Assembly (NCBI GenBank): GCA_002297815.1
Contig: DBKH01000014.1
Location: 1 to 43,196 of the forward strand
Source: Bacteroidales bacterium UBA755
GTDB lineage: Bacteria; Bacteroidota; Bacteroidia; Bacteroidales; UBA932
Length of the DNA stretch: 43,196 nt
Direction of reading: 5' to 3'
Shown here: one piece after another, positions 17,691 through 26,086 of the stretch
Numbering within the stretch: the stretch's first letter is position 1
How the letters are laid out: the number at the start of each line of letters is the position of its first letter
Program-made: the position numbers and the translations under genes
The notes under the pieces: generated by a model
Databases searched by the model: none
What the model was told of the DNA's origin: nothing
The model's input: only the letters and a program-made list of their open reading frames with translations

Positions 17691-18317
17691 TTATTCTTTG
17701 TTGCAGTCACCGTTGCCGTGGCAGCATCCACCGTCTTTCTTGCCTTCACCGTGGCAGCACTCACCATCCTTGTGCCCCTCACCGTTGCAATCGCAACCGT
17801 CTTTGTGGCAATGGCACTCGTGGTCTTCCTGAGGGAGGAACTCTCCGTGAAGGCCTTCCTTAAGTTCCTTCTCAGTAGCCTCACGCACGCTGACAACCTT
17901 GCCGGTGAAGTTGAGGGTCTTGCCGGCCATCGGGTGGTTGAAATCCATGACAACTGTGTCAGGTTTTACCTCATGAACGGTTCCCTGAACAACTTGGCCG
18001 GTGTTGCTAAGCATAGGAATGATCTGGCCGACAACGAGAAGATCTTCACGTACCTTGCCGTCAATCTCGAAGGCGGCTTTAGGAAGCTCAAAAAGTCTGC
18101 TCTCATCGAATGTTCCGTAGCCTTCTTCTGGAGTGAGTGTGAATGTGAACTCATCTCCCGGTTCCTTGCCCTCTACCTCACTCTCGAATTTAGGTAGAAG
18201 CATATGTGTGCCGTGGATGTAGCCAAGCGGGCGCTCTTCGGTGGCCTTGTCAGCGAGTTTTCCGTCAACAATTAGTTCGTAGGTCAGCTCGACCACATGG
18301 TTTTTCTGTACTTTCAT
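17691..18317 (-). CDS. SlyD-like FKBP peptidyl-prolyl isomerase with Cys/His-rich tail
   Basis: This 208-residue FKBP-type prolyl isomerase and chaperone resembles SlyD. The FKBP half-domains (about 1-75 and 120-160) carry VELTYELIVDGK, PLGYIHGTHMLLPKFE and MDFNHPMAGKTLNFTGKV, and they flank an insert-in-flap domain (about 76-120, PKAAFEIDGKV). The tail from about residue 165 has nine cysteines and six histidines in HECHCHKDGCDC and a repeated KDGxCCHGxG unit. E. coli SlyD uses a comparable tail to bind nickel for hydrogenase maturation and to buffer metals. No hydrogenase or urease gene is present here. The start follows a 62-base gap after tldE, so it may have its own promoter. Confidence 0.93.
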   Translation of the reverse strand: MKVQKNHVVELTYELIVDGKLADKATEERPLGYIHGTHMLLPKFESEVEGKEPGDEFTFTLTPEEGYGTFDESRLFELPKAAFEIDGKVREDLLVVGQIIPMLSNTGQVVQGTVHEVKPDTVVMDFNHPMAGKTLNFTGKVVSVREATEKELKEGLHGEFLPQEDHECHCHKDGCDCNGEGHKDGECCHGEGKKDGGCCHGNGDCNKE

Positions 18318-18379
18318 AATGATGATTTATTGTTAAAATGTTTATTGTCTGTTTGTTATGACTTTGTACGTACTTGGTG

Positions 18380-19822
18380 TCACGCACTGAAGTCCACATT
18401 TCCGAACGCTAAGGTAGGAATAAGTTTTGACTTACAGAACCTCGCATCGTTCCCAGCAGCCAGAAGATTGTTCCAAAGTGTGAGAAGATTGCCGGTTATG
18501 AGCATTTCTCTTACCGGATGCACGACCTTTCCGTCCTTGAAAAGGAAGCCTTCAACTCCGAATGAGAAGTCACCGGTGGCGGAGTTGCTGTTGCCTCCGT
18601 TGAAGCCGGTCACGAGGATGCCGTCTCCTACAAGCCGCATCAGTTCGGTCTTGCCGCAGGTCGCTTCGACGAGCTCAGCGACCGATGTAAACGGTTCAGT
18701 GACCGAGATGCGACCGGTCTCAGAGCTTGTCGAAGAGACCTTGCAAGCGACCGATGGCGCGATGCATGCCAGCAGCACCGGCCTTGTAGCATCCTCGACA
18801 GTTGGCATGACCCCCATCTTCCGCGACATGTAAGTGTTCACGAAATACTCCTTGACCACTCCTTTCTCAATAATAGGAGTCTCACTAGTCGCAACCCCTT
18901 CTGAATCAAACAGCCTTGACCCCGTCTCCCCGACACTGACCGGCTTGTCCCAAATGTTCAGCCATTCTGGGAATATCTTCTTTCCCAGTGAGTCCAGCAG
19001 AAACGAATTTTTTTGCTGCAATGAATATCCTCCCAAGGCGTTCAGAACAGGCGTTACCAGTCTCGATGCCACTTCGCTGTCAATAACCATGTTATATTTC
19101 CCACTCTCGACTGCAACCGGACCAATCTGAGACATGGCACGTTTGAATGCCGTCTCGCCACAGTCCTTGATGTTCAGATCCTTTAGCATTGGGGTTGCAT
19201 CCCACCAGTAGCCACTGAAGCGATTCCCTTCCGCATCATGGACAGTCACTTCGACGCCATATTCAAAGGAAGTTTCCGTGTGGCGACAGCGCAGCCCGTT
19301 TGAATCTATCACCAACGAATCGAAGATTGAATCAGAATATTCCCCCTCTTCAGAGATGAGTCCATCGCTATGGTGTTTTTTGAATATGGCTGCATTGAGT
19401 GCCATCTTAAGCCTTTCGTCAACCGTTAGGGAAGGATATTCAGAATCAAACAACCCAAGTTCTTTGCCCGTGGTGGCGTTCTTCGCTGTTCTGGATGGAT
19501 CTGGCAGGTCTCTGCATGGGTCTTCTGCCAGCATCCTGACGGTGGCTATGGCTTTCTTTAAAAAGTCGTCCAACTCGCTCTCTACCAGTCTGTTGGTTGA
19601 GAAACTTCCGAACTTTCCATCTACGAACAGACAGATGCTGATTGACCTGTCAAGGCAATGATTCACCTTGTCTAGTTCTCCGTTGAGAGTCCCGAACAGC
19701 TCCATTAAGCTTTTGTTCAGTGTGATGCGTACCTTGTCCGCTCCAAGTCTTAGAGCCTTTTGCAGACAGACATCAGCGACCTTGATCTCTTGCTCAGTTA
19801 GCATTCCGTTGATTTCTTCCAT
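18380..19822 (-). CDS. TldE/PmbA-family protein with an in-frame repeat insertion
   Basis: This 480-residue TldE (PmbA)-type subunit forms a heterodimer with TldD; the complex is a metalloprotease that matures or degrades small peptides. Family features include DKVRITLNKSLMELFGT near the N-terminus, YNMVIDSEVASRLVTPVLNAL in the middle and GILVTGFNGGNSNSATGDFSFGVEGF near the C-terminus, without the zinc HExxxH motif that belongs to TldD. Residues about 361-389 are encoded by two inverted copies of a dispersed repeat (18659-18740), giving VSSTSSETG and SVAELVEAT just before the conserved C-terminal block. It follows tldD by one base, with GGAGG 9 bases before ATG 19822. Confidence 0.9.
   Translation of the reverse strand: MEEINGMLTEQEIKVADVCLQKALRLGADKVRITLNKSLMELFGTLNGELDKVNHCLDRSISICLFVDGKFGSFSTNRLVESELDDFLKKAIATVRMLAEDPCRDLPDPSRTAKNATTGKELGLFDSEYPSLTVDERLKMALNAAIFKKHHSDGLISEEGEYSDSIFDSLVIDSNGLRCRHTETSFEYGVEVTVHDAEGNRFSGYWWDATPMLKDLNIKDCGETAFKRAMSQIGPVAVESGKYNMVIDSEVASRLVTPVLNALGGYSLQQKNSFLLDSLGKKIFPEWLNIWDKPVSVGETGSRLFDSEGVATSETPIIEKGVVKEYFVNTYMSRKMGVMPTVEDATRPVLLACIAPSVACKVSSTSSETGRISVTEPFTSVAELVEATCGKTELMRLVGDGILVTGFNGGNSNSATGDFSFGVEGFLFKDGKVVHPVREMLITGNLLTLWNNLLAAGNDARFCKSKLIPTLAFGNVDFSA
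18659..18740. repeat. Family-1 inverted repeat, in frame within tldE
   Basis: Two 25-base arms at 18659-18683 and 18716-18740 have the dispersed-repeat core TTCGACGAGCTCAGCGACC in opposite orientation. The second arm has diverged while keeping its own palindromic ends (GGTCTC...GAGACC). Both arms are translated in frame. Confidence 0.85.
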
Positions 19823-19823
19823 T

Positions 19824-21248
19824 CTATTCTCCTCCCACAGTCAGTTTGTTTATCAGTACAGTAGGAATGCCGCAGGACACCGGACAACTCTGTCCTTTAC
19901 CACATGTCCATGCCCCATCGTCAATTTTAAGGTCATTACCTACGGCCACAATGTCGGCCAAGGCCTGCGGCCCGTTGCCTATGATGTTTATGTCTTTAAC
20001 CGGCTGGGTCAAGTGCCCGTTCTCAATCAGGAATCCGCTCTTGACAAAGAACGTGAAATCACCCTCACCGATCTGTACCTCTCCGTTACTGAACTGATCT
20101 ACATAGATTCCTTTGTTCACAGAGGCAATGATGCTCTCTTTGTCTGCCTTACCGCTTTCCATGTAGGTCGCCCTCATCCTAGGAATCGGGGCATAGCGGA
20201 ATGATTCCCTCCGTCCGTTTCCGGTAGGGGAGACTCCGTAAAAATTTGCACTGATCCTATCGTGAAGGTACGAGGAAAGGACTCCGTTTCTTACCATGTA
20301 AGTCTTTTGTCCTTGGACTCCTTCGTCATCAAAGTTGATAGATCCCCTGTTGAATGGAATCGTTCCGTCATCCACAATCGAAATGCTTTCATCGCAGATT
20401 CTTTGCCCCATCTTCTCTGAGAAAATAGACTGTCCCTTTCTGTTGAAGTCAGCCTCGAAGGCATGTCCCATGGCTTCGTGCAGCAGGATTCCAGAAGCTC
20501 CGGCCCCCATCACAACGGGCATCTGTCCTCCCTTAGGACGTTTGGCTGCAAACCTGTCATCAACACCGGACACTATGCTATCCGCAATTTCGTCAAGCAA
20601 ACTTTCTGAAAGCATTTCTGTTCCAAGCCTGTAGGCTCTGGAGGAGTTCTTGCTTTCAATTTTACCGTCTTGACTGAACACGACTGACGCTGACAGAATC
20701 CCCATCGGCCTAGTCTCGAATGTTAGCTCTCCTAAAGAGTTGAACATCATTATGTCACTGACCTGACCTGAGAACGACACAATGACCTTTACGACTCTAG
20801 AGTCCCTTTCATTGATCTTTTCCTTTAACTTTTCCATCCATGGAACTAGTAAGCTCGCATCGGTGGACCGCCAATCTTGTCCGTACGGGTACCTGTCCCT
20901 TGGGGGAGTTAGGCCCTTACATTGGATAGCTCCTGCGTTTCCGGTTCTGCTTTCCGCTATTTTAGAGGCCGCTGTTGCTGCCTCGGCTATTGAGTTTGAA
21001 TCAGTGCTTTCGGAGTAGGCATAACCAGTTTTTTCTCCTTTGAGTACCCGGATTCCGACACCGTAGTCGATGTGGAATCCACCGGAGGAGACAATTCCGT
21101 CTCTGAGAAGCAAATCATTGTAAGATGTGTTCTCAAAAAACAAGTCACAATAGCTCCCTCCGCCTTTCAACCCGTCAGAGGCCAGTCTTTCCAACTGGGC
21201 TTCATTGGCTTGAAACAGATTGAGATAGAAATTCTTATCCTTGTACAT
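19824..21248 (-). CDS. tldD: TldD-family zinc metalloprotease
   Basis: This 474-residue catalytic subunit of the TldD/TldE protease carries the zinc motif HEAMGH (residues 257-262), preceded by VVMGAGASGILL, and the family segments RDGIVSSGGFHIDYGVGIRVL and GEGDFTFFVKSGFLIENGHL. E. coli TldDE helps mature microcin B17 and degrade the CcdA antitoxin. I set the start at ATG 21248, giving MYKDKNFYLN. The frame is open further upstream, but that part overlaps the zeta-like gene and has no TldD similarity. With this start it overlaps that gene by 14 bases. A toxin-like kinase upstream of an antitoxin-degrading protease is suggestive but may be coincidental. Confidence 0.93.
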   Translation of the reverse strand: MYKDKNFYLNLFQANEAQLERLASDGLKGGGSYCDLFFENTSYNDLLLRDGIVSSGGFHIDYGVGIRVLKGEKTGYAYSESTDSNSIAEAATAASKIAESRTGNAGAIQCKGLTPPRDRYPYGQDWRSTDASLLVPWMEKLKEKINERDSRVVKVIVSFSGQVSDIMMFNSLGELTFETRPMGILSASVVFSQDGKIESKNSSRAYRLGTEMLSESLLDEIADSIVSGVDDRFAAKRPKGGQMPVVMGAGASGILLHEAMGHAFEADFNRKGQSIFSEKMGQRICDESISIVDDGTIPFNRGSINFDDEGVQGQKTYMVRNGVLSSYLHDRISANFYGVSPTGNGRRESFRYAPIPRMRATYMESGKADKESIIASVNKGIYVDQFSNGEVQIGEGDFTFFVKSGFLIENGHLTQPVKDINIIGNGPQALADIVAVGNDLKIDDGAWTCGKGQSCPVSCGIPTVLINKLTVGGE

Positions 21249-21858
21249 TCTTATGTTTTCTTTTTTCTTCTTCCAGATGTTTTTCGTACTCCTCGTTGAT
21301 AGCCTGAATCTTACTGAACTTTTCCGGTTCACGGATAATCTTCCCGTCTTCCGAAGCTTCTGCCACAATGGTAAAAGGCACGTTTGAGTTGTCAAGCAGC
21401 ATCCACTTGTCACAAATTGGCATAAAATCGCGGAATAGATAGTGAAGTCCTACGTTGTAGCGACGCCGGATTGTCTCTTCTTTGATGTTATGGCCACCAG
21501 CCGCCACTCTGGCTGCCACCCTGGCCACTGCCAGATCGGGAGAGTTCAGCCAAAAGTACAAGATAGTTACGTAGTAACCTGCTTCTTTAGCTTCTTGTAT
21601 TACTTTCAGTAGAAATCTGGTAGCCAACGTTGTCTCAATGCAGAAATCAGCTTTCCGTTGAAGCAAGTACCTCATTTTTATCAGCATATAGCGACTGGCA
21701 GCCACGTAGGCGCTTTCCGGCTTGAAAGGAGAGAGACTCTTCGCGAACTCATCAGAGTTCACGAATTCACTGCATTCCAACATTTCCGGCAGTAGTGCAT
21801 AGGATGCGGTTGTCTTTCCAGAGCCATTGCAGCCAGCTATGATAAAAAGTCTAGGCAT
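21235..21858 (-). CDS. Zeta-toxin-like P-loop kinase
   Basis: This 207-residue P-loop protein has Walker A at residues 9-16 (GCNGSGKT), a catalytic-type aspartate in FVNSDEFAKSL and FCIETTLATRFLLKVIQEA, a block typical of zeta-toxin/AAA_33 proteins. A likely lid region (GGHNIKEETIRRRYNVGLHY) and a charged C-terminal helix follow. Zeta toxins phosphorylate UDP-N-acetylglucosamine and poison cell-wall synthesis. Only 54 bases separate this gene from the one upstream and no epsilon-like antitoxin gene is visible, so a housekeeping kinase role is equally possible. It overlaps the start of tldD by 14 bases and belongs to the same transcription run. Confidence 0.8.
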   Translation of the reverse strand: MPRLFIIAGCNGSGKTTASYALLPEMLECSEFVNSDEFAKSLSPFKPESAYVAASRYMLIKMRYLLQRKADFCIETTLATRFLLKVIQEAKEAGYYVTILYFWLNSPDLAVARVAARVAAGGHNIKEETIRRRYNVGLHYLFRDFMPICDKWMLLDNSNVPFTIVAEASEDGKIIREPEKFSKIQAINEEYEKHLEEEKRKHKNVQG

Positions 21859-21912
21859 AAAACTTCAATCTCTCGCAAAGTCGCGGCATTATTTATTATA
21901 CGGTATATTTCT

Positions 21913-22635
21913 TCATTTTGTTTTGGTTTGTGCTTTCGGATGAGTGATTCCGTAGCCGAAAAGTGAATAGTCCCCTTTGCAAGGATCTCCTGGGAAGATT
22001 CCAGCGAAGCATTCGGTTATTTCCTTTACCGTGGTGATGTCTTTCTGTTTTCTGGAAGTCAAACCGAGTGCGGTTGCCTCATCATAGACGTGGACATCTA
22101 GAGGAATAAGGAGATTTGCCGGATCGGAGTCCTTCCATATTCCCAAATCCACTTTTCCATCATTCCTTACCATCCAGCGCCTCATCATGTTGATCTTCTT
22201 GTTGGGAGCCTTGAGATCGGCCTTTTGCCCGAAGATCTCAGTTCGGAACTCGTTCTGTGTCAAATTCTCAAGGGAGGACCTTGACTCGTAGGCCGTTTTC
22301 AGACGGGAACATATTCCTGCTACTTCGCTCCATTTGATGGTTCGGTGGATGCTAGTTTCATCGTTACGCCATTTGCCGCCCATCACATAGTCGTAGGGGC
22401 GCCAGTCCATTTCATCGAACAGACGGCCACAGTCTCTGGTTATCATAGCCCTGCGTCCCCATGCGAAATGGGCAGCGAACACAGCTGCAATCTCCACGTC
22501 TGCCAATGAGCGTTTCCCGGCCTTGAAACGCTGAGCGAACAAGGTCGGGAACGCAATCGGATCTTCTTGGAAATACTGTGGGGAGTTGTAAGTCTCTGCC
22601 CACAGTATTAAAGTTTGTCTTGTCTCTTCTGTCAT
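21913..22635 (-). CDS. TIGR02757/DUF2400-family protein
   Basis: This 240-residue conserved protein matches the TIGR02757 (DUF2400) family, common in Bacteroidota and of unknown biochemical function. Characteristic segments are DPIAFPTLFAQRF, DVEIAAVFAAHFAWGRRAMI, PNKKINMMRRWMVRNDGKVD and LLIPLDVHVYDEATALGL. The last two resemble the substrate pocket of HhH-type DNA glycosylases, so a nucleic-acid role has to be considered, but that is inference. The start is ATG 22635, with AAGGA ten bases upstream; an in-frame ATG at 22662 lies inside the transporter gene. It begins four bases after the transporter's stop. Confidence 0.85.
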   Translation of the reverse strand: MTEETRQTLILWAETYNSPQYFQEDPIAFPTLFAQRFKAGKRSLADVEIAAVFAAHFAWGRRAMITRDCGRLFDEMDWRPYDYVMGGKWRNDETSIHRTIKWSEVAGICSRLKTAYESRSSLENLTQNEFRTEIFGQKADLKAPNKKINMMRRWMVRNDGKVDLGIWKDSDPANLLIPLDVHVYDEATALGLTSRKQKDITTVKEITECFAGIFPGDPCKGDYSLFGYGITHPKAQTKTK

Positions 22636-22639
22636 TATA

Positions 22640-24334
22640 TTAATCCTTCGTTGCCGCCTCAAGTTTCTTTAGAAGGGCGAACATCACGACTCCGGCTGCG
22701 ACACACAGACCCATCAGGATGCCCCAGTTGGCAGTAAGGGAAACCTTTTTCCACAAAAGACCAGGAATCGAGCTGAGGTAATTGCCGACAGCTGTTGCTG
22801 CGAACCAAAGACCCATCATCAGGCCTTTATACTTCGGAGGAGCTACCTTTGACACGAATGAGATTCCCATAGGGCTGAGAAGCAGCTCTGCGAAAGTCAA
22901 GATCAAGTAGGTCCCTATCAGATACATAGGAACAACAGGATCAGGTGCAACGGTTCCATTCAATTGGGCAGGCGAAGGTTGGCCGATAGAAGCAAAAATC
23001 ATCACAAGATAGCCGCAGGCAGCAACGAGCATTCCTATTCCGATTTTTTTCGGAGCTGATGGCTCCATCCCATTAGGGTGCGCTGCTGTCCTCTTGGAAG
23101 CCAAAGCACTGAATATGGCCATGGAAACTGGCGTAAGAGCTACCACGAAGAATGGATTAAACTGTTGGAAGAGTTGAGGCTGAATCTCAAGGGGATTAGG
23201 AAGCCCTTTGTAGATTGCATAGGCACCACACCAAAGTGCGGCTGTCACAGCACCGCAGCCAATCTTGCCAGAGGACTTTTCAGACTGGAATATTCCGAAA
23301 AGAGTGTAAACCGATGTGGCAATAAGAGCCAGAGCCCAAATGTTGAAACCGATTCTGCTCCAGCCTTCTGAGGTGCTTTGCGTGTAGTCTCGTGCAAACC
23401 AAGTTAGCGACTGGCCATTCTGGTGGAATGCCATCCAAAAGAAGATCACTACCGCGAACACTAGGCAAAGGGCTACAATACGGTCTTTGGTTTGTTTATC
23501 GGTGAGTTCCACGTAGTTACCACCGGAGGCCTTGGCTTGGGTAGCGTTGACGTCAGCGTGCTTGAACCAGCTCTTACATCCGAAATAGATTGCGATGGAG
23601 ACAACAAGAGAGACGCAAGCCACAGCGAATCCCATGTTGTAGGAAGCTGAGAGTTTGTCTATGTAGTAAGGGCAGAACTGGTCAAGACCCATTCCAGCCA
23701 CATGTGCATCAGGCATCATCGCCATCAAGGTATTCAATTGCTCTGTACCTTCTGGCGTAATTGTTCCAGCCATCTGTTGGTGTGCTAGGGCCGGAATCGC
23801 GGCTTTGTAGATTAGACCTGCTTTTGCAAGGAACTTGTTTGTGATTGCTGTGGCAGCAGCTGGCGCGAACATGGAGCCGATGTTGATTGCCATGTAGAAA
23901 AGGCTGAAAGCACTGTCGCGTTTCGAGGCATATTTCGGATCATCGTACAGATTGCCTACCAGAACCTGAAGGTTTCCTTTGAACAATCCAGTTCCGATGG
24001 CTATCAGTAAAAGAGCCCCAAGCATCACAGCAACGCCCAATCCGTTGGCTGCGGTTGGAACAGCAAGCACAAGGTAGCCAAGGAACATCACGCAAATTCC
24101 TGTCACAACGCATTTCCCGAATCCTATCTTGTCGGCAAGCCATCCTCCCACAACAGGCATGAAATAGACCGCTGCGAGGAATATCGAATAGACTTGGCTG
24201 GCTGTGGACTGCTCCCATCCGAACTTTGCCTGAAGGAACAGCATGAAGATAGCCAGCATTGTGTAATAGCCGAAGCGCTCGCCCGTATTGGCGAGGGCGA
24301 GCGCAAACAAACCTTTCGGTTGATTCTTGAACAT
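22640..24334 (-). CDS. POT/PTR2-family peptide transporter (second of two)
   Basis: This 564-residue proton-coupled oligopeptide transporter of the major facilitator superfamily should span the inner membrane 12-14 times. The N-terminus has the POT signature region GERFGYYTMLAIFMLFLQ, followed by YFMPVVGGWLADK, then GLFKGNLQVLVGNLYDD and FSLFYMAINIGSMFAPAAA. The C-terminal half includes FFWMAFHQNGQSLTWFARDY and a final LLSPMGISFVSKVAPPKYKG. It lies ten bases after a paralogous transporter and runs into the TIGR02757 gene, so all three are probably one transcript. The two paralogues may differ in peptide preference. Confidence 0.94.
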   Translation of the reverse strand: MFKNQPKGLFALALANTGERFGYYTMLAIFMLFLQAKFGWEQSTASQVYSIFLAAVYFMPVVGGWLADKIGFGKCVVTGICVMFLGYLVLAVPTAANGLGVAVMLGALLLIAIGTGLFKGNLQVLVGNLYDDPKYASKRDSAFSLFYMAINIGSMFAPAAATAITNKFLAKAGLIYKAAIPALAHQQMAGTITPEGTEQLNTLMAMMPDAHVAGMGLDQFCPYYIDKLSASYNMGFAVACVSLVVSIAIYFGCKSWFKHADVNATQAKASGGNYVELTDKQTKDRIVALCLVFAVVIFFWMAFHQNGQSLTWFARDYTQSTSEGWSRIGFNIWALALIATSVYTLFGIFQSEKSSGKIGCGAVTAALWCGAYAIYKGLPNPLEIQPQLFQQFNPFFVVALTPVSMAIFSALASKRTAAHPNGMEPSAPKKIGIGMLVAACGYLVMIFASIGQPSPAQLNGTVAPDPVVPMYLIGTYLILTFAELLLSPMGISFVSKVAPPKYKGLMMGLWFAATAVGNYLSSIPGLLWKKVSLTANWGILMGLCVAAGVVMFALLKKLEAATKD

Positions 24335-24344
24335 TATTCCTAAC

Positions 24345-25907
24345 TTACTTGGTTACTTTTTCAAGCCACTTGACCATCCCAAGCATCACACCCATAGCAA
24401 CAAGGCACATGCAAAGGAACACGCTCCAGCAAGCCCACAGAGGCATCTTGTTGTACATCAGAGGGCCAATCCACAAGAAGAGATTGCCGACTGCCGTTGC
24501 ACCGAGCCAAAGTCCTTGGCAAAGTCCGAGAAGGTGTTTAGGAGCAACCTTGGAAACGAACGAAAGTCCGAGAGGAGAGATAAACAATTCTGCAACAGTG
24601 AGGAAGAAATATGTAGCAATTAGTACCCAAGGGCCTGCCTTCATTGTGGCCTGCTGAGCTACATCCATTCCTCTGAAATCGGTGGCTGAAGGATAACCCA
24701 TTACGCCAGAGAATATTGCAAGGAAGAGATAGGCCGTTGCAGCGATGCCCATTCCATAAGCAATCTTGCGAGGGGTAGAGATCTGCTTTCCTCTTTTTCC
24801 GAGTGCACCGAAAATCCACATGATAATCGGGGTAAGAACAATCACGAAGAACGGATTCACAGCCTGCCAGATTTCAGGAGCAATCTTGTCTGTGTTCACG
24901 AAGTCACGCGCGAAGAGCGAGAGGGATTGTCCATTCTGATGGAAAGCGAGCCAGAAGAAGATCACCACGCCAAGAACAGCGAAAAGAGCGTACATCCTCT
25001 GCTTGATCTCCTTTGCCATGGAGGCCTTTTCCTCAGCGGTATAACCAGTGTTGGCAGAAGCCTCTTTCTTAGTAGGGGTAGGGAATTTTTTCTTATTGAC
25101 AATGAATATGATGAGAGAAATCATCATGGCCACGACAGAAGCAATGAAAGAATAGTGGATGCCAGCGTTGAAAACGTCCAGATAGTCAGTGCAGAATTGG
25201 CTGACAGCAGCACCACCTTGTGCAAGAACAGCGGGATCGGCACCGGCTTTCACTGCTTCGTCAAGGAAGTTCTGTGATGTGGTGCCGTTGTTTATGAACT
25301 CGTGGCAGAGTCTTGGAAGCTGCGAGTTATAGACAAATCCGTTGAATTTTAGCCACCAACTTCTCAGAAGAGGAGCTACGAAAGGTGCTACTAAACCACC
25401 GATGTTGATGAACACATAGAAGATCTGGAAACCAGAGTCGCGCTTTCCTTGGGCTTCTTTGAGGGCTTCTGGACCTTTCTTTGCCGCTTCGGCCTCGAAA
25501 TTGTCGTACATCTGCCCTACGATTGCCTGAAGGTTGCCCTTGAAAAGGCCGTTACCGAAGGCTATAAGGAAGAGAGCAAAGCATGTCAGCGGCAGGAGCC
25601 AGGACTTGTTCTCAGGAGTGGCGAGGATCGGAACTGAGAGGACGACATATCCCAAGGCCATGATGATGAGACCTTTCTGGATTGTCCCCTTGTAATTCTG
25701 CGTGCGGTCAGCGATGATGCCACCAACAAGGCTCAGAATGTAAATTCCAGCGTAAAAGAATGAGTAGATAAGTCCTCCAGTCTCATCGCTCAGTCCGAAC
25801 TTGGAGCAAAGGAAGAGGGTGAGAACCGCATTCATGATGTAGTACCCGAAGCGCTCGCCCATGTTGCTAAGCGCTGCGGAAATCAGACCTTTAGGATGTC
25901 CTTTCAT
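24345..25907 (-). CDS. POT/PTR2-family peptide transporter (first of two)
   Basis: This 520-residue paralogue of the downstream transporter has the same landmarks: GERFGYYIMNAVLTLFLCSK, a cytoplasmic-loop GLFKGNLQAIVGQMYD, FQIFYVFINIGGLVAPFVAP, FFWLAFHQNGQSLSLFARDF and LFISPLGLSFVSKVAPKHLL. It differs mainly in the central hydrophilic region (about residues 215-300), as expected after an old tandem duplication. It is the first gene of the minus-strand run and is preceded by 178 bases of AT-rich DNA with a candidate promoter. Confidence 0.94.
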   Translation of the reverse strand: MKGHPKGLISAALSNMGERFGYYIMNAVLTLFLCSKFGLSDETGGLIYSFFYAGIYILSLVGGIIADRTQNYKGTIQKGLIIMALGYVVLSVPILATPENKSWLLPLTCFALFLIAFGNGLFKGNLQAIVGQMYDNFEAEAAKKGPEALKEAQGKRDSGFQIFYVFINIGGLVAPFVAPLLRSWWLKFNGFVYNSQLPRLCHEFINNGTTSQNFLDEAVKAGADPAVLAQGGAAVSQFCTDYLDVFNAGIHYSFIASVVAMMISLIIFIVNKKKFPTPTKKEASANTGYTAEEKASMAKEIKQRMYALFAVLGVVIFFWLAFHQNGQSLSLFARDFVNTDKIAPEIWQAVNPFFVIVLTPIIMWIFGALGKRGKQISTPRKIAYGMGIAATAYLFLAIFSGVMGYPSATDFRGMDVAQQATMKAGPWVLIATYFFLTVAELFISPLGLSFVSKVAPKHLLGLCQGLWLGATAVGNLFLWIGPLMYNKMPLWACWSVFLCMCLVAMGVMLGMVKWLEKVTK

Positions 25908-25956
25908 ACAGATGATGTTTTACTTTATAATTTTGTTTGTGTTATTAATATTTCAC

Positions 25957-25964
25957 CAAAATTA
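25957..25964 (-). promoter_or_regulatory. Candidate Bacteroidota -7 box upstream of the POT operon
   Basis: On the minus strand this reads TAATTTTG, a match to TAnnTTTG. It is about 50 bases before the ATG at 25907. No clear -33 TTTG is found 19-21 bases upstream, so support is partial. Confidence 0.4.
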
Positions 25965-26086
25965 ACCGCACAATCAATCTTATCTGCTTGCTTTACGAAG
26001 AGCTCAAATACGAGTGTGCGTAATAACAAGTCACTAATATACGAAAAAACTCCCTAAGTTGCCAAATTTTTGTGTATTGTCAGCAT

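Noticed and set aside
21249..21413. Extended N-terminus of TldD
   Set aside because: The extra residues overlap the zeta-like gene, are unlike TldD, and a good start exists at 21248.
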